Shown piece after piece: positions 10,101 through 21,100 of a stretch of DNA of 64,000 nt. The position numbers were made by a program, and so were the translations under genes. Source of the stretch: Actinomycetes bacterium (lineage in GTDB: Bacteria > Auribacterota > JAJCYG01); assembly GCA_029263055.1 (NCBI GenBank), contig JAJCYG010000058.1, forward strand, positions 18,517 through 82,516, read 5' to 3'. Each line of letters starts with the position of its first letter. The first letter of the stretch is position 1. The notes beneath the pieces are model-generated. The model was not told where the DNA came from and searched no databases. It saw only the letters and a program-made list of their open reading frames with translations.

Positions 10101-13100
10101 ATCAGAATCACTACTTAATGTTGTCACCTCTAGTTTAAGACGACTGAGTCGACCCGTATCTTGGTGCATTTTTCCCTTACCCGAAAGACCCCTTAAAATA
10201 AGTCGCGCTTTTTCTTCAACCGTTTCAGCCGTTGCTTCTTGATCAAAAAGACTATTTAGTTCATCACTATACTGCGACCAATTTCCTTGAGTCTGTTGCG
10301 ACAAAACCAAATCAAAGTAATCTAGTCGAGCTTGAGGAAACTGTTTTCGTTTTCCTTTTGATTGAATATTGGCTAATCGAGCTTGAATAAAATCTTCGCT
10401 AATCGCCTTTTTATCTTCATATTGCGCTTCTAACCAAACTCTTTTTTGTTCTAATTCTTCTTGGGTTAAAGAAACCGTAACCCCATAAGTCTCTGCAGCT
10501 TCTCTATACTCTCTTTTTAAGGCGGCTACTTTTTCTCGAAGGACTTTGACCTGATCAGGCTCAATTGCTGGAGTCAATTCATCAACAATATGCTGAAACC
10601 GAGTGGCTGTCAGAACGGGTTCCCACACAAAATCAAAAAAGCTCGTTGTTGCAAGTGTCTTTTGGTGAAAAGCAACATCGCCTGTTTCCTCTAGATAAGC
10701 TTCTTGTACTTCTTCCATTTGCTTAATAATTTGTTGAATACGCGCTTCTTTTGAAGGGCGACCTAATCGAACCCGCAAAACACCTAAGCTGGTCACTTCT
10801 GTTTCGTAGTCGAGAAGAGAGCGGTAATATTTATAACCTTCTGGTATTTGACTTAAAATATGGGGGATACTAAATGCGGTAAAATTTAATTCTGGATCAC
10901 GGATATTTTCTGTTGAAGGCTTGGAACTTTTAAGTAACGCATAATAAAGATAACCGGTAATCACTCGAGAAAAACCAAATTCTTTTCTTCTCACACCGGC
11001 CATTCCATTCTGAATACCAAATCGACCAAACTCCCGATCAATCATAAATGGAACAATATTAAAAAGAGCTTTCATTAGTTTTTCTAAAACATCTTGCTCT
11101 TGTTCAGCATCTAACTCATCTAAAGTGAGTCCTGAAAAAGCAACACTGTTGTCATGAATAATGGCTGCTAAATCAATTAGTTTTTCTCCTCGAGCCAAAC
11201 CATCTTCATGTGTTTGGGTCCATTCATCATAAATTTTGTTCCAAATTAAACTCACATGATGTTCCCATTTGGCATATGAAATGCGATCTGCTTCTGGAAC
11301 ATTTTCATCAAAGAAAAGTCTGTCCATTTCTGCCACTTCATTGATTAATTCTTTTAAGTTTTTTTCTGTAGAATCGCCTTCCTGAGAAGAAAAAGTGAGT
11401 GTTTGTTCTTTTAAGACATCTTGTAAGGCAGATTCAAAACGGCCTAGAAGCGCTGTTAACAAAAGAGGATCTATCTCATGGGCCAAAGAGACCAATCTTT
11501 TTTCTGTTTCAGCATCAAACTTATCTTCTGGTTTCACTTTTGGATGAGACTGATTCCCTAACACCTGAGAAAGAGCACTCATTAGAGACCCATATTCATC
11601 AAGTAGACCCTCTTCTTCTAACCACATTAAAAGAGGCGCACCAGAGGCTTCTGCAATCTTCTCAGATAAACGCTTTTTTAAAAATGTAAGATCAGACTCT
11701 AAATCAGAAGATTGTTTGACCACATTTTCAAAAAGGCCTGACCACACTCCAGAAAGCTCTTGTTCTTCTTGCTCGATCCACGGATACGCACGACTCCTTA
11801 ATTCATAAAAAGAATTTCGAACGAGAATCGCTTCGCTATATTTAATACCAGAAACCAATGTTGCTTTTTTCTTTTGCCATTGAAACCAAGCTTTTCGCTC
11901 ATCAATTTTGATCTTAAGTTTATTTAAGAACGAAAGGTAATTGGCTTGAAGGGTTAATTCATTTGACTCCCCTTTTGTTAGTCGAGCATGTTTTTCAATC
12001 CAAGCCGTAAGACCCTTTACCCTCTTTTCAACTTCATGAAGTTCTGTTTCAACTTCAATCTTTTCAATGCCTTTACCTAATCGGTCAATTTGAGGAACTG
12101 TTTTTGGCAAATAATGACGTAAGGCTAAATATAAAGTACTACGTAACATGATATAAAAGTCTTTGTACGGAGCCTTCTTTTTTTCAGTTAAGTTTGACAA
12201 TAATTCAACAAATTCACCTAATTCTTGAACCTCTTGTCGAGAAACTCTCCCTTTTTCCTTATCATCAAGAAACTTTTTCTGAAGAGCTTCTAAATCAAAC
12301 GTTCCAGCAAACGCTTCCCACTTCACTAAAATAGTAGAGGCTGAAGTTACGTCATCATTTAGAAAATCTTCTAAATCACGAATTAAAAGACCCAGTCCTT
12401 CGTACTCGGGATTTTGTTCTGAGAGGGTTGAATAAATTTTTTGAGCAAGAGTAAGAGCCTCTTGATATTCGAGCAATATTATTTTGTGTGTGACCACACT
12501 CAATGAAGAGGTAAGGTCAAGAACGTCTTCAGGTTCAAACTGATCTTGCAACCGAACCGCATCTTCTTCTGCAGCACGAAAACGCTTAGCAAAGTCTCGC
12601 TCTAAAGTACGAGTACGCCCATGATCAGGCGCTGTTTCATTTTTTCTTTGACGGCGAGCGATAATTTCTTGAAGGTCTGTATTTGAATCACTAGTACTGG
12701 CTGATACTGTTGGAGGTGGATCAGCAATAGCCTCTAAGAGCGGCGCCTGATCAACAGGCTTATCAGCCACAGCATCAGGAAGTGGAGAGGCTTCAGCAGG
12801 AGCAATCGTTTCAGCGATAACAGGCTCAACAAAAGCCTCTGACTCAGCGCTAACGGGTTCAGAAAGTACAGGCTCTTCTGTTGGGAGTAATAAAAAGGGT
12901 TGAGAGGTTGCAGGCTCAGCCGTTGGAGTAGAACCAAAATAAGGGACCCAGCTTGGCACCCAGCTCCGATCAGAAACCACTAAATGGGGTGCGACTTTAA
13001 ATGAGACGCCCGTTTTATCATCATCAGGAAGCTTTCGTCGAACGTGATCCGCATCTTGTTGGCGGGCTTGGGCTTGTTGTAAAACAAATTCTAAAGAACC

Positions 13101-16100
13101 GGTTGCAATTCCCGCTTCAATTTCAGCGTGAGTTAAGGGATCATGAATTCCATCACTCGAAAGAAAAAGAGTCGATCCAGCAGGAGCACTAGTCACGGTA
13201 AAAATAGGTTTTGAACGATGGTAAGGCTCTTTAGGATTAAACACAGTCATCGCATTGTTGACGGTATTTCGAAATTTAAATAGCCAGCCCACTCCAGCTT
13301 CTTCAATGACCTCAGCCGTGTCTACTTCTGAGAGAATTTTTTGACTATTATTACCATCCCCTTTTAAAGAAGCTTTAACTTCCTTTAAAGTAAAAACCTT
13401 TTCGGTTTCCTCTTTTTTAGGCAAAAGATTATCAAGTGTTAAAAACTGTAATTGGTTTTTTCTAGATTTTGGGTTGTAAAGATAAGCACGGCTATCAGCA
13501 ATACTGAGCACAAAAACACGCGCTTCTCGTTTTTTAGGATCAGGAATGGAAACAGCGACAGTTAATGTTGTGCCTCCCGCACTCAGCTCTTCATCTATTT
13601 GTTTTTGAGCCGCATAAAATGCTTCTCTCAGCAGAGCTAACACTTGGCCATCTATCATCTCTAAACTAAAGAAAGGAGCCACAGCCTGAAATTGATCGCG
13701 TGCTATTTTAGACGCAGCAGCCCCATTGGCAACGCCCCCCATTCCATCAAAGAGACCGGTGTATTGAATTCCGTCAGAAAGTTCTTCAACAAAAACAGTA
13801 TCCTCATTCACGCCACCTTGGTCACGGTGATAATCGCCTATTACAGTAAAAGCTGAAATCGTTTGAGGTGTTGAAGCAGGCTCGAGTACTGCAGGTGGAA
13901 CAAATTCTAGCTGAGCAACAGCAACAGGTTCTTGTTGTACAGGTGCAGCTGCAGGTTCAAGTGATGGAGCAGGTATTGGCTCTGGTTTTGGGAGCTCAAC
14001 AGCAGGAGCAACTATTTCAACATGATAAACAATACCACCCTTTGCCTTATGTTCTGGAGTAATCGTCACTCCATTTTCGGTAAGAGGCTCATCCCTGTCT
14101 GGCAACAAGAGAGTCTGTTCTGACCATTGGGTGTCTCTTCGATCAGAACGGATCCTCTTAAGCAGCCCCTCTTGATCTGGTTTTAAATCTGTAAGAGCAA
14201 CTAAACGTTGTTCTTTTAAGCGTTCTGTTATATCCGTTAATGAAGCACCTAATCCAGAAGGAGAAAAAACAAAACGAGCTTTATCTGGCCCGATCCTTGG
14301 AGCAGCCACAACACCTCGCTCTGAAGAAGCAGCTGAAATCAACCTGACAGCAAAAGGAAGCCTGGAAAAGAACCTGGCTAAAAGCTTAGATTTTTGATCT
14401 CGAGGAACACCTTTTTTAGCCATTTCTATAAACTCAGGCAGCGCCGCAGAAGATAGATTTTTATGTTTTGAATCCATGAACCCTGCCATTTCTTTGTTGC
14501 CTCGAAGCACAAAGACCTGGCTAGGGAAAAGTAGCTGTAATTTCAAAATTTGGTAAAGAAGTCTTTGATCTAAATAAACCGTTTTTGTGGTCTTATCCTC
14601 TCGGTCGACCAAGTCTAGTCCTAAATACGTTTCAACACCCTCAGGAAGATCGCTTCCCTCTTTATAAGCGGCTCCTGTTGACTTTTTCTTAATAACAGAG
14701 CCATTCATTGAATCGCCTAAAAAGACAAGCCGCACCGTTCTATCTTTAAGTCGTTGAATCAGTTCATCGGTAATAAAAGAATTCATAAAATCAGAGCTCG
14801 ATTCAGAAACAAAAAGAGTCTCAACATCATCTTTAAATTCAAGATACTTTGGTTTCACCTTATTACTGATCTTAAATTCTTTAGAAAAAGGAGATTCTTT
14901 AAGCAGAGATAACGTTGCTTCTAAAGAAAGAGGTTCATCTCTTTTATAAAGGATATAAGCTCGAAGTGAACCCACCTTATCTTTACCGGTACGTGCTTTT
15001 ATAATAGTAGGAATAAAACGTTTGAGTTCTTTATCTGAAATTTTTTCTAATGTCTCTTCAGGAAAAACAGACAGCATTTCCAGCTGCTCATATAAAGAGA
15101 GACCTTGAAGCCATAAGGCCACATCCCCAGGTTGCGAAGTAGGGTTCACTCGAGATTCTAATCTCCAAAAAACTTGTTTTCTTTCTTCGACGGGGAGTAA
15201 ATCTAAGTAACTCTGTTTAAATGAAAAGTTCTTTTCAGCAAATAAGTCAACCAATTCATCTAACTCAAACAAAGCTTCTTCTTCAAAATGATACAGTAGT
15301 AAAGCCCTTAATATTTTTCTTGAATAAGCCGCTTCAGAAAGAATGGTTGTTCCACTTGTTTTAAGATTATCATGTCCATTTACACGCACCAAATAACGGT
15401 GATGCCAGAAAAAGAGATAACGCAAAAACCCAGTGGTTCCCTCTTTTTGTAAAACCGATCGCTGCCTTCCCGTGTAAGAAGTGGGTGCTTCATTCTCAGA
15501 CTCTTTACCTGCATAAGCCAATAACTTATCCACAAATTTTTTCAGTTTTTTAGGATCCACTGGTTTGTCAGAACCTATTTTGCTCCAAAAGGGGATTGAA
15601 TTAATCAAAAGTTTTCTAAAGTCGTAAAGATCGACGCCCTCTTTTTCTAAAGTCTTAAAAAGATCTTCTCGATCATCACCCAAAAGGGCTTTATGATAAA
15701 AACGTATTTTTTCAAAATCAGTCAACACCTCTTCAAAGGCAAGGTCCTCATCTGGACTAGAAAACCAAGACTGGTCGTTATTGTCGCGATCCCACTCCAT
15801 CATAAAGTGAAAAAGTTCTTCAAATAATTCTATTTGGGCTAATCCCGTGCTCTCTAAAAGGGATGTGTCAAAAACAATCTCTAAAGTATCCCTATTGATA
15901 TAGGCAAAACGACTCTCTCCATCTGTTTCAATAAAACGAAGTGGAGCAGGGTCCCCTTCACCCAATTCAATATCAGCAAACCACGGAAAACGTTCTTTTA
16001 AACGCTTTTCAGCTCCAACATATGCCCCTTCAAATCGATCGGCAATGTCAGGATCCCGCGTCTTTAAAAATTCCAGCATTTCAGAAAAAGATCGTGCAAC

Positions 16101-18074
16101 CCCATCAGGTCTATTCGAATATTTTTTAAGTCTTGAGAAAAAGCCCTTCTTTTGTTCGGGAAGGGTAACCGGTGTTTTAACAATCCCACTTCCTAATGCC
16201 GGAGCAATTGAAACATTTAGACCCGCAAAAGTAGTGGTTCCCTCTGTATACGGAACACTCTCTTTACCAATAGAGATCACATACTGATCTTGACCCAGGT
16301 GAAGAATAAAATTGTATCGGTTGTTTTTTAAGTGAGTCACCACTTCAGCACGTACAGGAGCAAAAACATCTTCAAAGCGAGCCGCACCCACCTGAGGGAC
16401 TTCGCTTTGCCAACGCAAAACCAAAGTAGCAAATTCTGTTTTTGCTTTGCCGGCCATCTCCCCAAAATAATCCTCAATCGTTGCCATTAACTCGTCAACC
16501 TCATTAGGAAACACGGTACTTTGAGCTAAAGGTTGAGCGTTTTTTTGAATCCAGCTAGCAACAATAGAAACAAACGTGAGTGAATAAATCTCAGCTGAGA
16601 ACTGTTGGTTTATTGGCAGGCTATTATTTAATTCAAATAGAGTCGCAATAGCCAATCGATTGCCTTGACTCTCATTTAATCGTTTTAAATAAAGCGCCTG
16701 ATCAGGAGCCATATTAAATTGAGGTGTGAGCAATAAATGCGATTGCTTTTGTTTCTTTAAATTTTGAATCAAGCCTTCTGCATGAAAACCACCCGAAATC
16801 AACACCACTTGGTAGTTTGGCTTATCTTTCATTAAAGAAAGCGTGTTCTTTAATAACTCTTTGTCCCGTTTCAGAGCCAATCCATAAAACTGTTTTGCCC
16901 AATCAAGACGCTCTTTAGAAAAAGAAGCTTGATGCTCCCAATAAAAACGGAGCTCTTTTCGGCTACATTCTAGTTGAACCATTTTTTGAGTGATTTGAGA
17001 CACTTTGGTTTCAAACAATAAGGCGCGAACAGCTTCAGAAGAAGAAAAACGTTGCTCAATTGTCTCTTCCATTTGGTTCAACACTTTATCTAACTCTAAA
17101 GGAGAGACCTGTTCATGGTCTTTAAGCAACGCAATATACTGCTTTAAATGAGGAAACTTATTCAGGTCAGAAACCGATTCAGACAATGAGAGATAATACT
17201 CTAGCGGAGTTGTAAGACCCTTTTGAAAAGCAATCTGAGAACGCAACAATTTAGAAAAAAGCTCAACATCTTTTTGAGCACTCTTTAGTAAAGAAGAAAC
17301 CTCTTTTTTAAGGGATGTGGCATGCACTTGAGCAGCGAGTTGTTCCACACGCCATGCTTGTTCAAACAAAGAAGGCAAGCTCTGCTTTAAATCATGACGA
17401 AACGTGTCAGAAAGAAACGGCGCATAAGAAATAAATGAAAGCGTTCCTTTGTGAAATGCTTCTTTCTTTAAAACAAACTGATAGTGGTTTTTTGAAAAAA
17501 GTTTGGCCCGTTTTTGATCAAGCCTCTTCCACTCTTTGTCTAACTGAGGAAGCAGAACTTTAGCTTTTTCTTTAGCTTGCAGATAAGCTTCTCTATTTTT
17601 TTCATAAAGTTTTTTTGATTCCACTCCATAAAGCAACGTCTTATTTTCAGAAAAAAGAGAAAAATATTCTCCGGCACTGAGACGGGCTTCTTTTAAATAA
17701 TGGTCTGCCACTTGTTGTTTGTCTTGCTCATTTGGGATGGCATTGATCAGCACAGGAGAAACCGGGCCTTGAGCCCCTTCAAGAGCAATTAAAAGCGGTT
17801 TGTTAGATTGACGCTCCACTTCATTTAAAATAGAGACTATTTTCTGTTGAGCAGCAATATTGGCATGAGAGTCAGAAATCAACACAAGAGAGGGGTTACC
17901 ATACTGATGGGCGGTTTGTACCAGTCCCATCTGAGAAGAAAGGTCAAATTGCTCCACCCAGTTTTCAGATAAAACTCCGGCTCGAGGCAATAAAATCTGA
18001 GCCGAAACAGCATCTGTCCAAACAAAGACAGAAAGCATGATCAAAGCAATTATTTTTTTAAATCGTTTATTCAT
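7197..18074 (-). CDS. 3,625-aa exported protein: TIKI-like domain, PPP pseudophosphatase, PP2C phosphatase, helical tail
   Basis: A GTG at 18116 would add 14 residues, but ATG 18074 gives a clean signal peptide (MNKRFKKIIALIMLSVF, cleavage near DAVSAQ) and is preferred. Domains (ATG numbering): TIKI/ChaN-like about 60-480 (SDSHAN, LEGAQG, GGFHAEG). A PPP-type phosphatase fold at about 1085-1330 has degraded metal motifs: FLGDSMNGS for GDxVDRG, RGNKEM for GNHE, SPSGLG for the HGG site. A proline-rich linker follows. PP2C at about 1408-1696 has VNEDTVF, LFDGMGGV, GGTTLT, ADSRAY, SSDGIHD and DDDKTG, so the metal aspartates look intact. A second P/E-rich linker and about 1,830 residues of helical sequence complete it, ending FDHAI. 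It begins 123 nt after the 9,937-aa gene's stop with no clear promoter, so co-transcription is likely. An exported PP2C is unusual. Confidence 0.85.
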   Translation of the reverse strand: MNKRFKKIIALIMLSVFVWTDAVSAQILLPRAGVLSENWVEQFDLSSQMGLVQTAHQYGNPSLVLISDSHANIAAQQKIVSILNEVERQSNKPLLIALEGAQGPVSPVLINAIPNEQDKQQVADHYLKEARLSAGEYFSLFSENKTLLYGVESKKLYEKNREAYLQAKEKAKVLLPQLDKEWKRLDQKRAKLFSKNHYQFVLKKEAFHKGTLSFISYAPFLSDTFRHDLKQSLPSLFEQAWRVEQLAAQVHATSLKKEVSSLLKSAQKDVELFSKLLRSQIAFQKGLTTPLEYYLSLSESVSDLNKFPHLKQYIALLKDHEQVSPLELDKVLNQMEETIEQRFSSSEAVRALLFETKVSQITQKMVQLECSRKELRFYWEHQASFSKERLDWAKQFYGLALKRDKELLKNTLSLMKDKPNYQVVLISGGFHAEGLIQNLKKQKQSHLLLTPQFNMAPDQALYLKRLNESQGNRLAIATLFELNNSLPINQQFSAEIYSLTFVSIVASWIQKNAQPLAQSTVFPNEVDELMATIEDYFGEMAGKAKTEFATLVLRWQSEVPQVGAARFEDVFAPVRAEVVTHLKNNRYNFILHLGQDQYVISIGKESVPYTEGTTTFAGLNVSIAPALGSGIVKTPVTLPEQKKGFFSRLKKYSNRPDGVARSFSEMLEFLKTRDPDIADRFEGAYVGAEKRLKERFPWFADIELGEGDPAPLRFIETDGESRFAYINRDTLEIVFDTSLLESTGLAQIELFEELFHFMMEWDRDNNDQSWFSSPDEDLAFEEVLTDFEKIRFYHKALLGDDREDLFKTLEKEGVDLYDFRKLLINSIPFWSKIGSDKPVDPKKLKKFVDKLLAYAGKESENEAPTSYTGRQRSVLQKEGTTGFLRYLFFWHHRYLVRVNGHDNLKTSGTTILSEAAYSRKILRALLLYHFEEEALFELDELVDLFAEKNFSFKQSYLDLLPVEERKQVFWRLESRVNPTSQPGDVALWLQGLSLYEQLEMLSVFPEETLEKISDKELKRFIPTIIKARTGKDKVGSLRAYILYKRDEPLSLEATLSLLKESPFSKEFKISNKVKPKYLEFKDDVETLFVSESSSDFMNSFITDELIQRLKDRTVRLVFLGDSMNGSVIKKKSTGAAYKEGSDLPEGVETYLGLDLVDREDKTTKTVYLDQRLLYQILKLQLLFPSQVFVLRGNKEMAGFMDSKHKNLSSAALPEFIEMAKKGVPRDQKSKLLARFFSRLPFAVRLISAASSERGVVAAPRIGPDKARFVFSPSGLGASLTDITERLKEQRLVALTDLKPDQEGLLKRIRSDRRDTQWSEQTLLLPDRDEPLTENGVTITPEHKAKGGIVYHVEIVAPAVELPKPEPIPAPSLEPAAAPVQQEPVAVAQLEFVPPAVLEPASTPQTISAFTVIGDYHRDQGGVNEDTVFVEELSDGIQYTGLFDGMGGVANGAAASKIARDQFQAVAPFFSLEMIDGQVLALLREAFYAAQKQIDEELSAGGTTLTVAVSIPDPKKREARVFVLSIADSRAYLYNPKSRKNQLQFLTLDNLLPKKEETEKVFTLKEVKASLKGDGNNSQKILSEVDTAEVIEEAGVGWLFKFRNTVNNAMTVFNPKEPYHRSKPIFTVTSAPAGSTLFLSSDGIHDPLTHAEIEAGIATGSLEFVLQQAQARQQDADHVRRKLPDDDKTGVSFKVAPHLVVSDRSWVPSWVPYFGSTPTAEPATSQPFLLLPTEEPVLSEPVSAESEAFVEPVIAETIAPAEASPLPDAVADKPVDQAPLLEAIADPPPTVSASTSDSNTDLQEIIARRQRKNETAPDHGRTRTLERDFAKRFRAAEEDAVRLQDQFEPEDVLDLTSSLSVVTHKIILLEYQEALTLAQKIYSTLSEQNPEYEGLGLLIRDLEDFLNDDVTSASTILVKWEAFAGTFDLEALQKKFLDDKEKGRVSRQEVQELGEFVELLSNLTEKKKAPYKDFYIMLRSTLYLALRHYLPKTVPQIDRLGKGIEKIEVETELHEVEKRVKGLTAWIEKHARLTKGESNELTLQANYLSFLNKLKIKIDERKAWFQWQKKKATLVSGIKYSEAILVRNSFYELRSRAYPWIEQEEQELSGVWSGLFENVVKQSSDLESDLTFLKKRLSEKIAEASGAPLLMWLEEEGLLDEYGSLMSALSQVLGNQSHPKVKPEDKFDAETEKRLVSLAHEIDPLLLTALLGRFESALQDVLKEQTLTFSSQEGDSTEKNLKELINEVAEMDRLFFDENVPEADRISYAKWEHHVSLIWNKIYDEWTQTHEDGLARGEKLIDLAAIIHDNSVAFSGLTLDELDAEQEQDVLEKLMKALFNIVPFMIDREFGRFGIQNGMAGVRRKEFGFSRVITGYLYYALLKSSKPSTENIRDPELNFTAFSIPHILSQIPEGYKYYRSLLDYETEVTSLGVLRVRLGRPSKEARIQQIIKQMEEVQEAYLEETGDVAFHQKTLATTSFFDFVWEPVLTATRFQHIVDELTPAIEPDQVKVLREKVAALKREYREAAETYGVTVSLTQEELEQKRVWLEAQYEDKKAISEDFIQARLANIQSKGKRKQFPQARLDYFDLVLSQQTQGNWSQYSDELNSLFDQEATAETVEEKARLILRGLSGKGKMHQDTGRLSRLKLEVTTLSSDSDASFDDAFDSLTMNQEQDLEEKVSLFDWKILLLLQQLSKLDEIQDYSKRAERFVELRREFIELYDRAQLAESLYEKEVLNSYPSKKFEAKFAAIMDEWDVNASEVTFIDKRAEVDALIKKEREKGRKELADDATEAQIAAKAVRELGFLDVPEMEAYFLEFEQRISAKHKERTQKRKIEPLVGQLLSLVQSRLNGDPNSPTLLDDFSLPYIDLAEDPFEPNWDWDEETLFKDVLNQSLTEDVSREVLLELKLILLEFEPISETVLGEQIAILSEMMIVKRELKLREGIQTQISVPLVAAVESYVQDNSRGEMTEREGLIVEQKNLLNYLVYTYEARYERRMEITGEVRRIRALQKKLDQRELLVPLDFFTIRNAFDEFSGQLANELGQKGLFLNQLELFRSGINLLQEDGQSIASIYEFLTSVVPKLVRKRHLDSSTMGIMKQISTHYTEFLALKKAHELLLYFQEHQTIEGSLFEAADVSRAKTLVSWVIQANNRDGIRSPVDIDSPLFGQLSEQERLLTQAAPDDGSLSLGVVSLPEPTLDLNMDVLWVPTQLDQIELLQWTSVLAQSDLDDSLDLEAVSAKNGLRQSFQLQDKDWVQAQEVLFRIQYQFLYQDADFLDHFLLHLEWSKIQFLITRYFPDTRFPYVDSVEKLLNDSRNDRDMVLTAMKVALQQLKSALSRKDDEAWEQYRQTGTNEYLKEMFRFESRLNQVKKSIVPPQDWKDWVPQERFSEFLKEVVEQLDQLVQDPDQVNQVTSILGSSLDFFVSEEATQWGRIREKWGQFMVVWDSDPEHGMNYLLNIDWKEYQARVALIPYAIELELEMRQTQRNYQSLVPSPEWNVIFDSDLEEILRDAFDGSAQIADVTTDFARLLSEKEEASLIWIPLSKWAQLSAYQKDLANYVVVADSVSPLRLRQYLDRNWEHPAVRQLQVFSIAPKVLFIVDKNSPDAETNLPLIPLVDPFDHAI

Positions 18075-18197
18075 ATTCACGTCCACATCACACAAAAAAG
18101 TAAAAAAGGGGGCCACGGCACACTTGGCGGGACCGGGACTCTAATTGCTCCACAACCAAAGTGAAAGCCAATGACCCTCTTTTTTTAAAGAGTACTA

Positions 18198-21100
18198 CTA
18201 AGCTGCTACCCCAAAGTTTTGTTCAGATTGTTGTTCTTGCTGCGCACCTTCTAACATTTCTTCCAACTCAGAAGGAGCTTGTTCAGGAACCAAGTGTCGA
18301 AGCACTTCTTCAATCACCATTTGGTTCATCAACTGATCACCAAAATCACTGTTTGAATATTGCGTCACTTCAAAAACCATCCAAGCACTTTCTCTAAGAG
18401 CTGTTAAGGTTCTTGTTGTTCCTGCATAGATGTTTTCTGTATCTTCTAACTGAGCACTTAAACGATCTGCATCATTTTCTGAGCCCACAATAATCGCAAC
18501 CAATAAGTTTGGCACATCAGCCAATTGATTTTGAATTTGTTCAATCTGCGAAGATTCAAGACCTTCAAGATTTAACACCAATAAAGCCTTAGAATTTTTC
18601 ATTGTCTCTTTAACTAATTCTAATTCTCTATCCAAACGTTGTTCTGTCTTTGCTTTTTCTTCTAAGAAAGAGCGGACTAAAGCATGCTCACGCTCATCAA
18701 GCGACAGCTCCGCTGAAAGAGTCTTAGAATAAGTTTGGTACATTTCATAAAAGCGTTCAAGCTCAGACTGAGACAAGGTGGTTAAGGTTAATTCGGTATA
18801 CTCCCCACCCATCAACTTATTAAGGTGACTCAACTTCCATATAAAATTTTTCACTTCAGCTTCTGCAGGCATTCTTTCATACGCTGGAGTGAGCTGTTGA
18901 ACTAAGCGAGGATTTTTTCCCTCTTTTTGAGAACCGACTAAAACACCCTGCAACATTTTCTTAAGTGCTGCCTTTGGATCGCCTGATTCATAAGCCAACA
19001 TCGCTTTTAAGTCTAGACCTAAACCTGACTTCATACTGCGTTGGCCTGATTTTTCCGCTTTTTCAGTTTCTGATTTTTTAATTATTGCTTGCGCACGTTT
19101 TAATTGTTTTTGAAGCTCATCATTTTTCTTTTGGTGCAGCTCTTTACTAAATGTGTTGAGCAAAAACTTAATGGTTGATACGACTGCTCGAGCCGCATTT
19201 ACTTGAGCTTCTCCAGTGGTCTTATCCATAGCCTGTAACTGTCTCACTCGTTTGACAGAAGCTAAGGCAAAAATTTCAATTCGCATGTCTGGATTTTCTT
19301 GGACCAATGTTTTCAAACCTTCTGAGCTTTCACTGTTCATGGCTTCGCCAAACTGATTTTGGAAAATTCTTGCTGCTTCTTTAGAATCTGTTGCCACTTT
19401 TGAAAAACCATCTTTCAAAGCAGTCCGCTCTTGACCCCGTTTGTTGGGCTGAGGTTTTGCTGCTGGTTTAGTTGTTGGAGGTTCAACTCGATCCACCTTT
19501 GCAGGAACATCTTTTTTCGGTTTACCCACTGGTTTAGTTGTTGGTTTTGTGCCTGGTTTTGGATCTGCTGCAGATTTTTTCTCAGCCTGAGCTGGTTTAC
19601 CTGCCCCTTTATTTCCTGAAGGCGGATCTGCTTGCTTATCTAAAGCAGCTAATTCAGCTTCAACTTGAGCAGGTGTCAACACAATGGTCACCCGACGCAA
19701 GTCAGAAAGATTATCCACAACCACATCTCTTGAATGAGTCGATGAGACAATCAAAACAATTCGATTTCTTCCACTTCTATTAACGGTATCAGCTAATGCA
19801 CGAAAGCGTGGAACCAAACGCTCGATTTTTGCCATTAAACCAGCAGCTTGTAAACGTTGAAGCTCTGCCTCAGGCACATTCGTACGAAGCTCAATTCCAC
19901 GTGGCGCTGTGGCTGAACCTGCACCCCGTTGATGTTGGTAACGTTCATTAAAGGCTTCAACAGAATTAACTGATTGAACAGCTGGTAATGCAGCCACTTG
20001 TTCTTGAACCCAACCATCTGTCACATCAATATAAGTACGAACTATATCTGCGACCGCACGCACATTTGGAGTCACTGTCGCGTCCCCTTTGATCACACGA
20101 ACAATAACCACACTATTTGGATGCAGTGAATTTTGAGCAGCCAATTCTCGTAAACGAGGAACCAAACGCTGAAGGCCATCGACAAAATTATTTGGTCCAA
20201 CCATTTGATGGGCCACAGCCACATCTCGATCAACCCGTAAGTTAATGCCCCGTTCTCCAACAACTTGTCTTGAAGCATCTCGTTGATGACGGTTACGCTG
20301 ATTAAAGGCTGCGATCGTATCTCGACCGAGTTGAATTCGGCTTAATGACATCAAATGATCCACAGGTAAAACCATTTCAATACGGCCACTTGGAGCCACA
20401 CGAAACTCAACAGGATCATCTGCATTGCCTGGGACAATGCGAATTTGGATTGGATTATTTTCATCGATTTGTTGTAATCGGAACCACTCTCTTGTTTCTT
20501 CTAATAGCCGTTCTTTTGTGATTTCTATTTGATTGACAACACCTGAATCACTTGAAATGTCATATTGATCCACCACATCTGGCTCAACTAAAAGAGTAAA
20601 ATTAGGATCTATTTGATTAAACAGTTGAACAGCCATTAAATCACTCACTAGGCTTTGAGCATCTTCGACAAAACGGGTCACGCTTTGTTGAAAAGCAAGG
20701 TGAGTCACTTGAGCCATTAATATTTCACGGCCATTTTGTTCTAAACGTGGCAGCAACTGCTCTTCTCCTCGAGGAACCACTAAGCCTGTTACATTGCGAG
20801 CCTCGAAATCTTCGATCAATCGAATCAAGCCAGCTAAAACAGAGTGCTCTCTTTTTTGATCGAGCGAATCTAATTCAATCAACCGCTCAACTAGTTCAGA
20901 GTCATCTAAATGAAGCGTTCCTGTAAGCTCTCCAGGATAACGGCTTGAAATTTCTTGAGCCACTTCTAATAAAATAGTGTGGTTCATAAATTCTCTTAAA
21001 GAAAGTTTTGGATATCCCACCACAAAACTTGCTTCTTGAAAAAGGCGCATGGCTTCAGCAAACTGTTGGTCAAAAGTAGCAGCTGGATTCGCTGTTGACC

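Noticed and set aside
18075..18116. GTG start at 18116 for the 3,625-aa protein
   Set aside because: The added 14 residues spoil the signal peptide; ATG 18074 gives a standard one.
18117..18197. Third GEMM riboswitch before the 3,625-aa gene
   Set aside because: No GGCAAACC or GACGCAAAGC segment is present in this interval; only a weak A/T hairpin after the stop codon.
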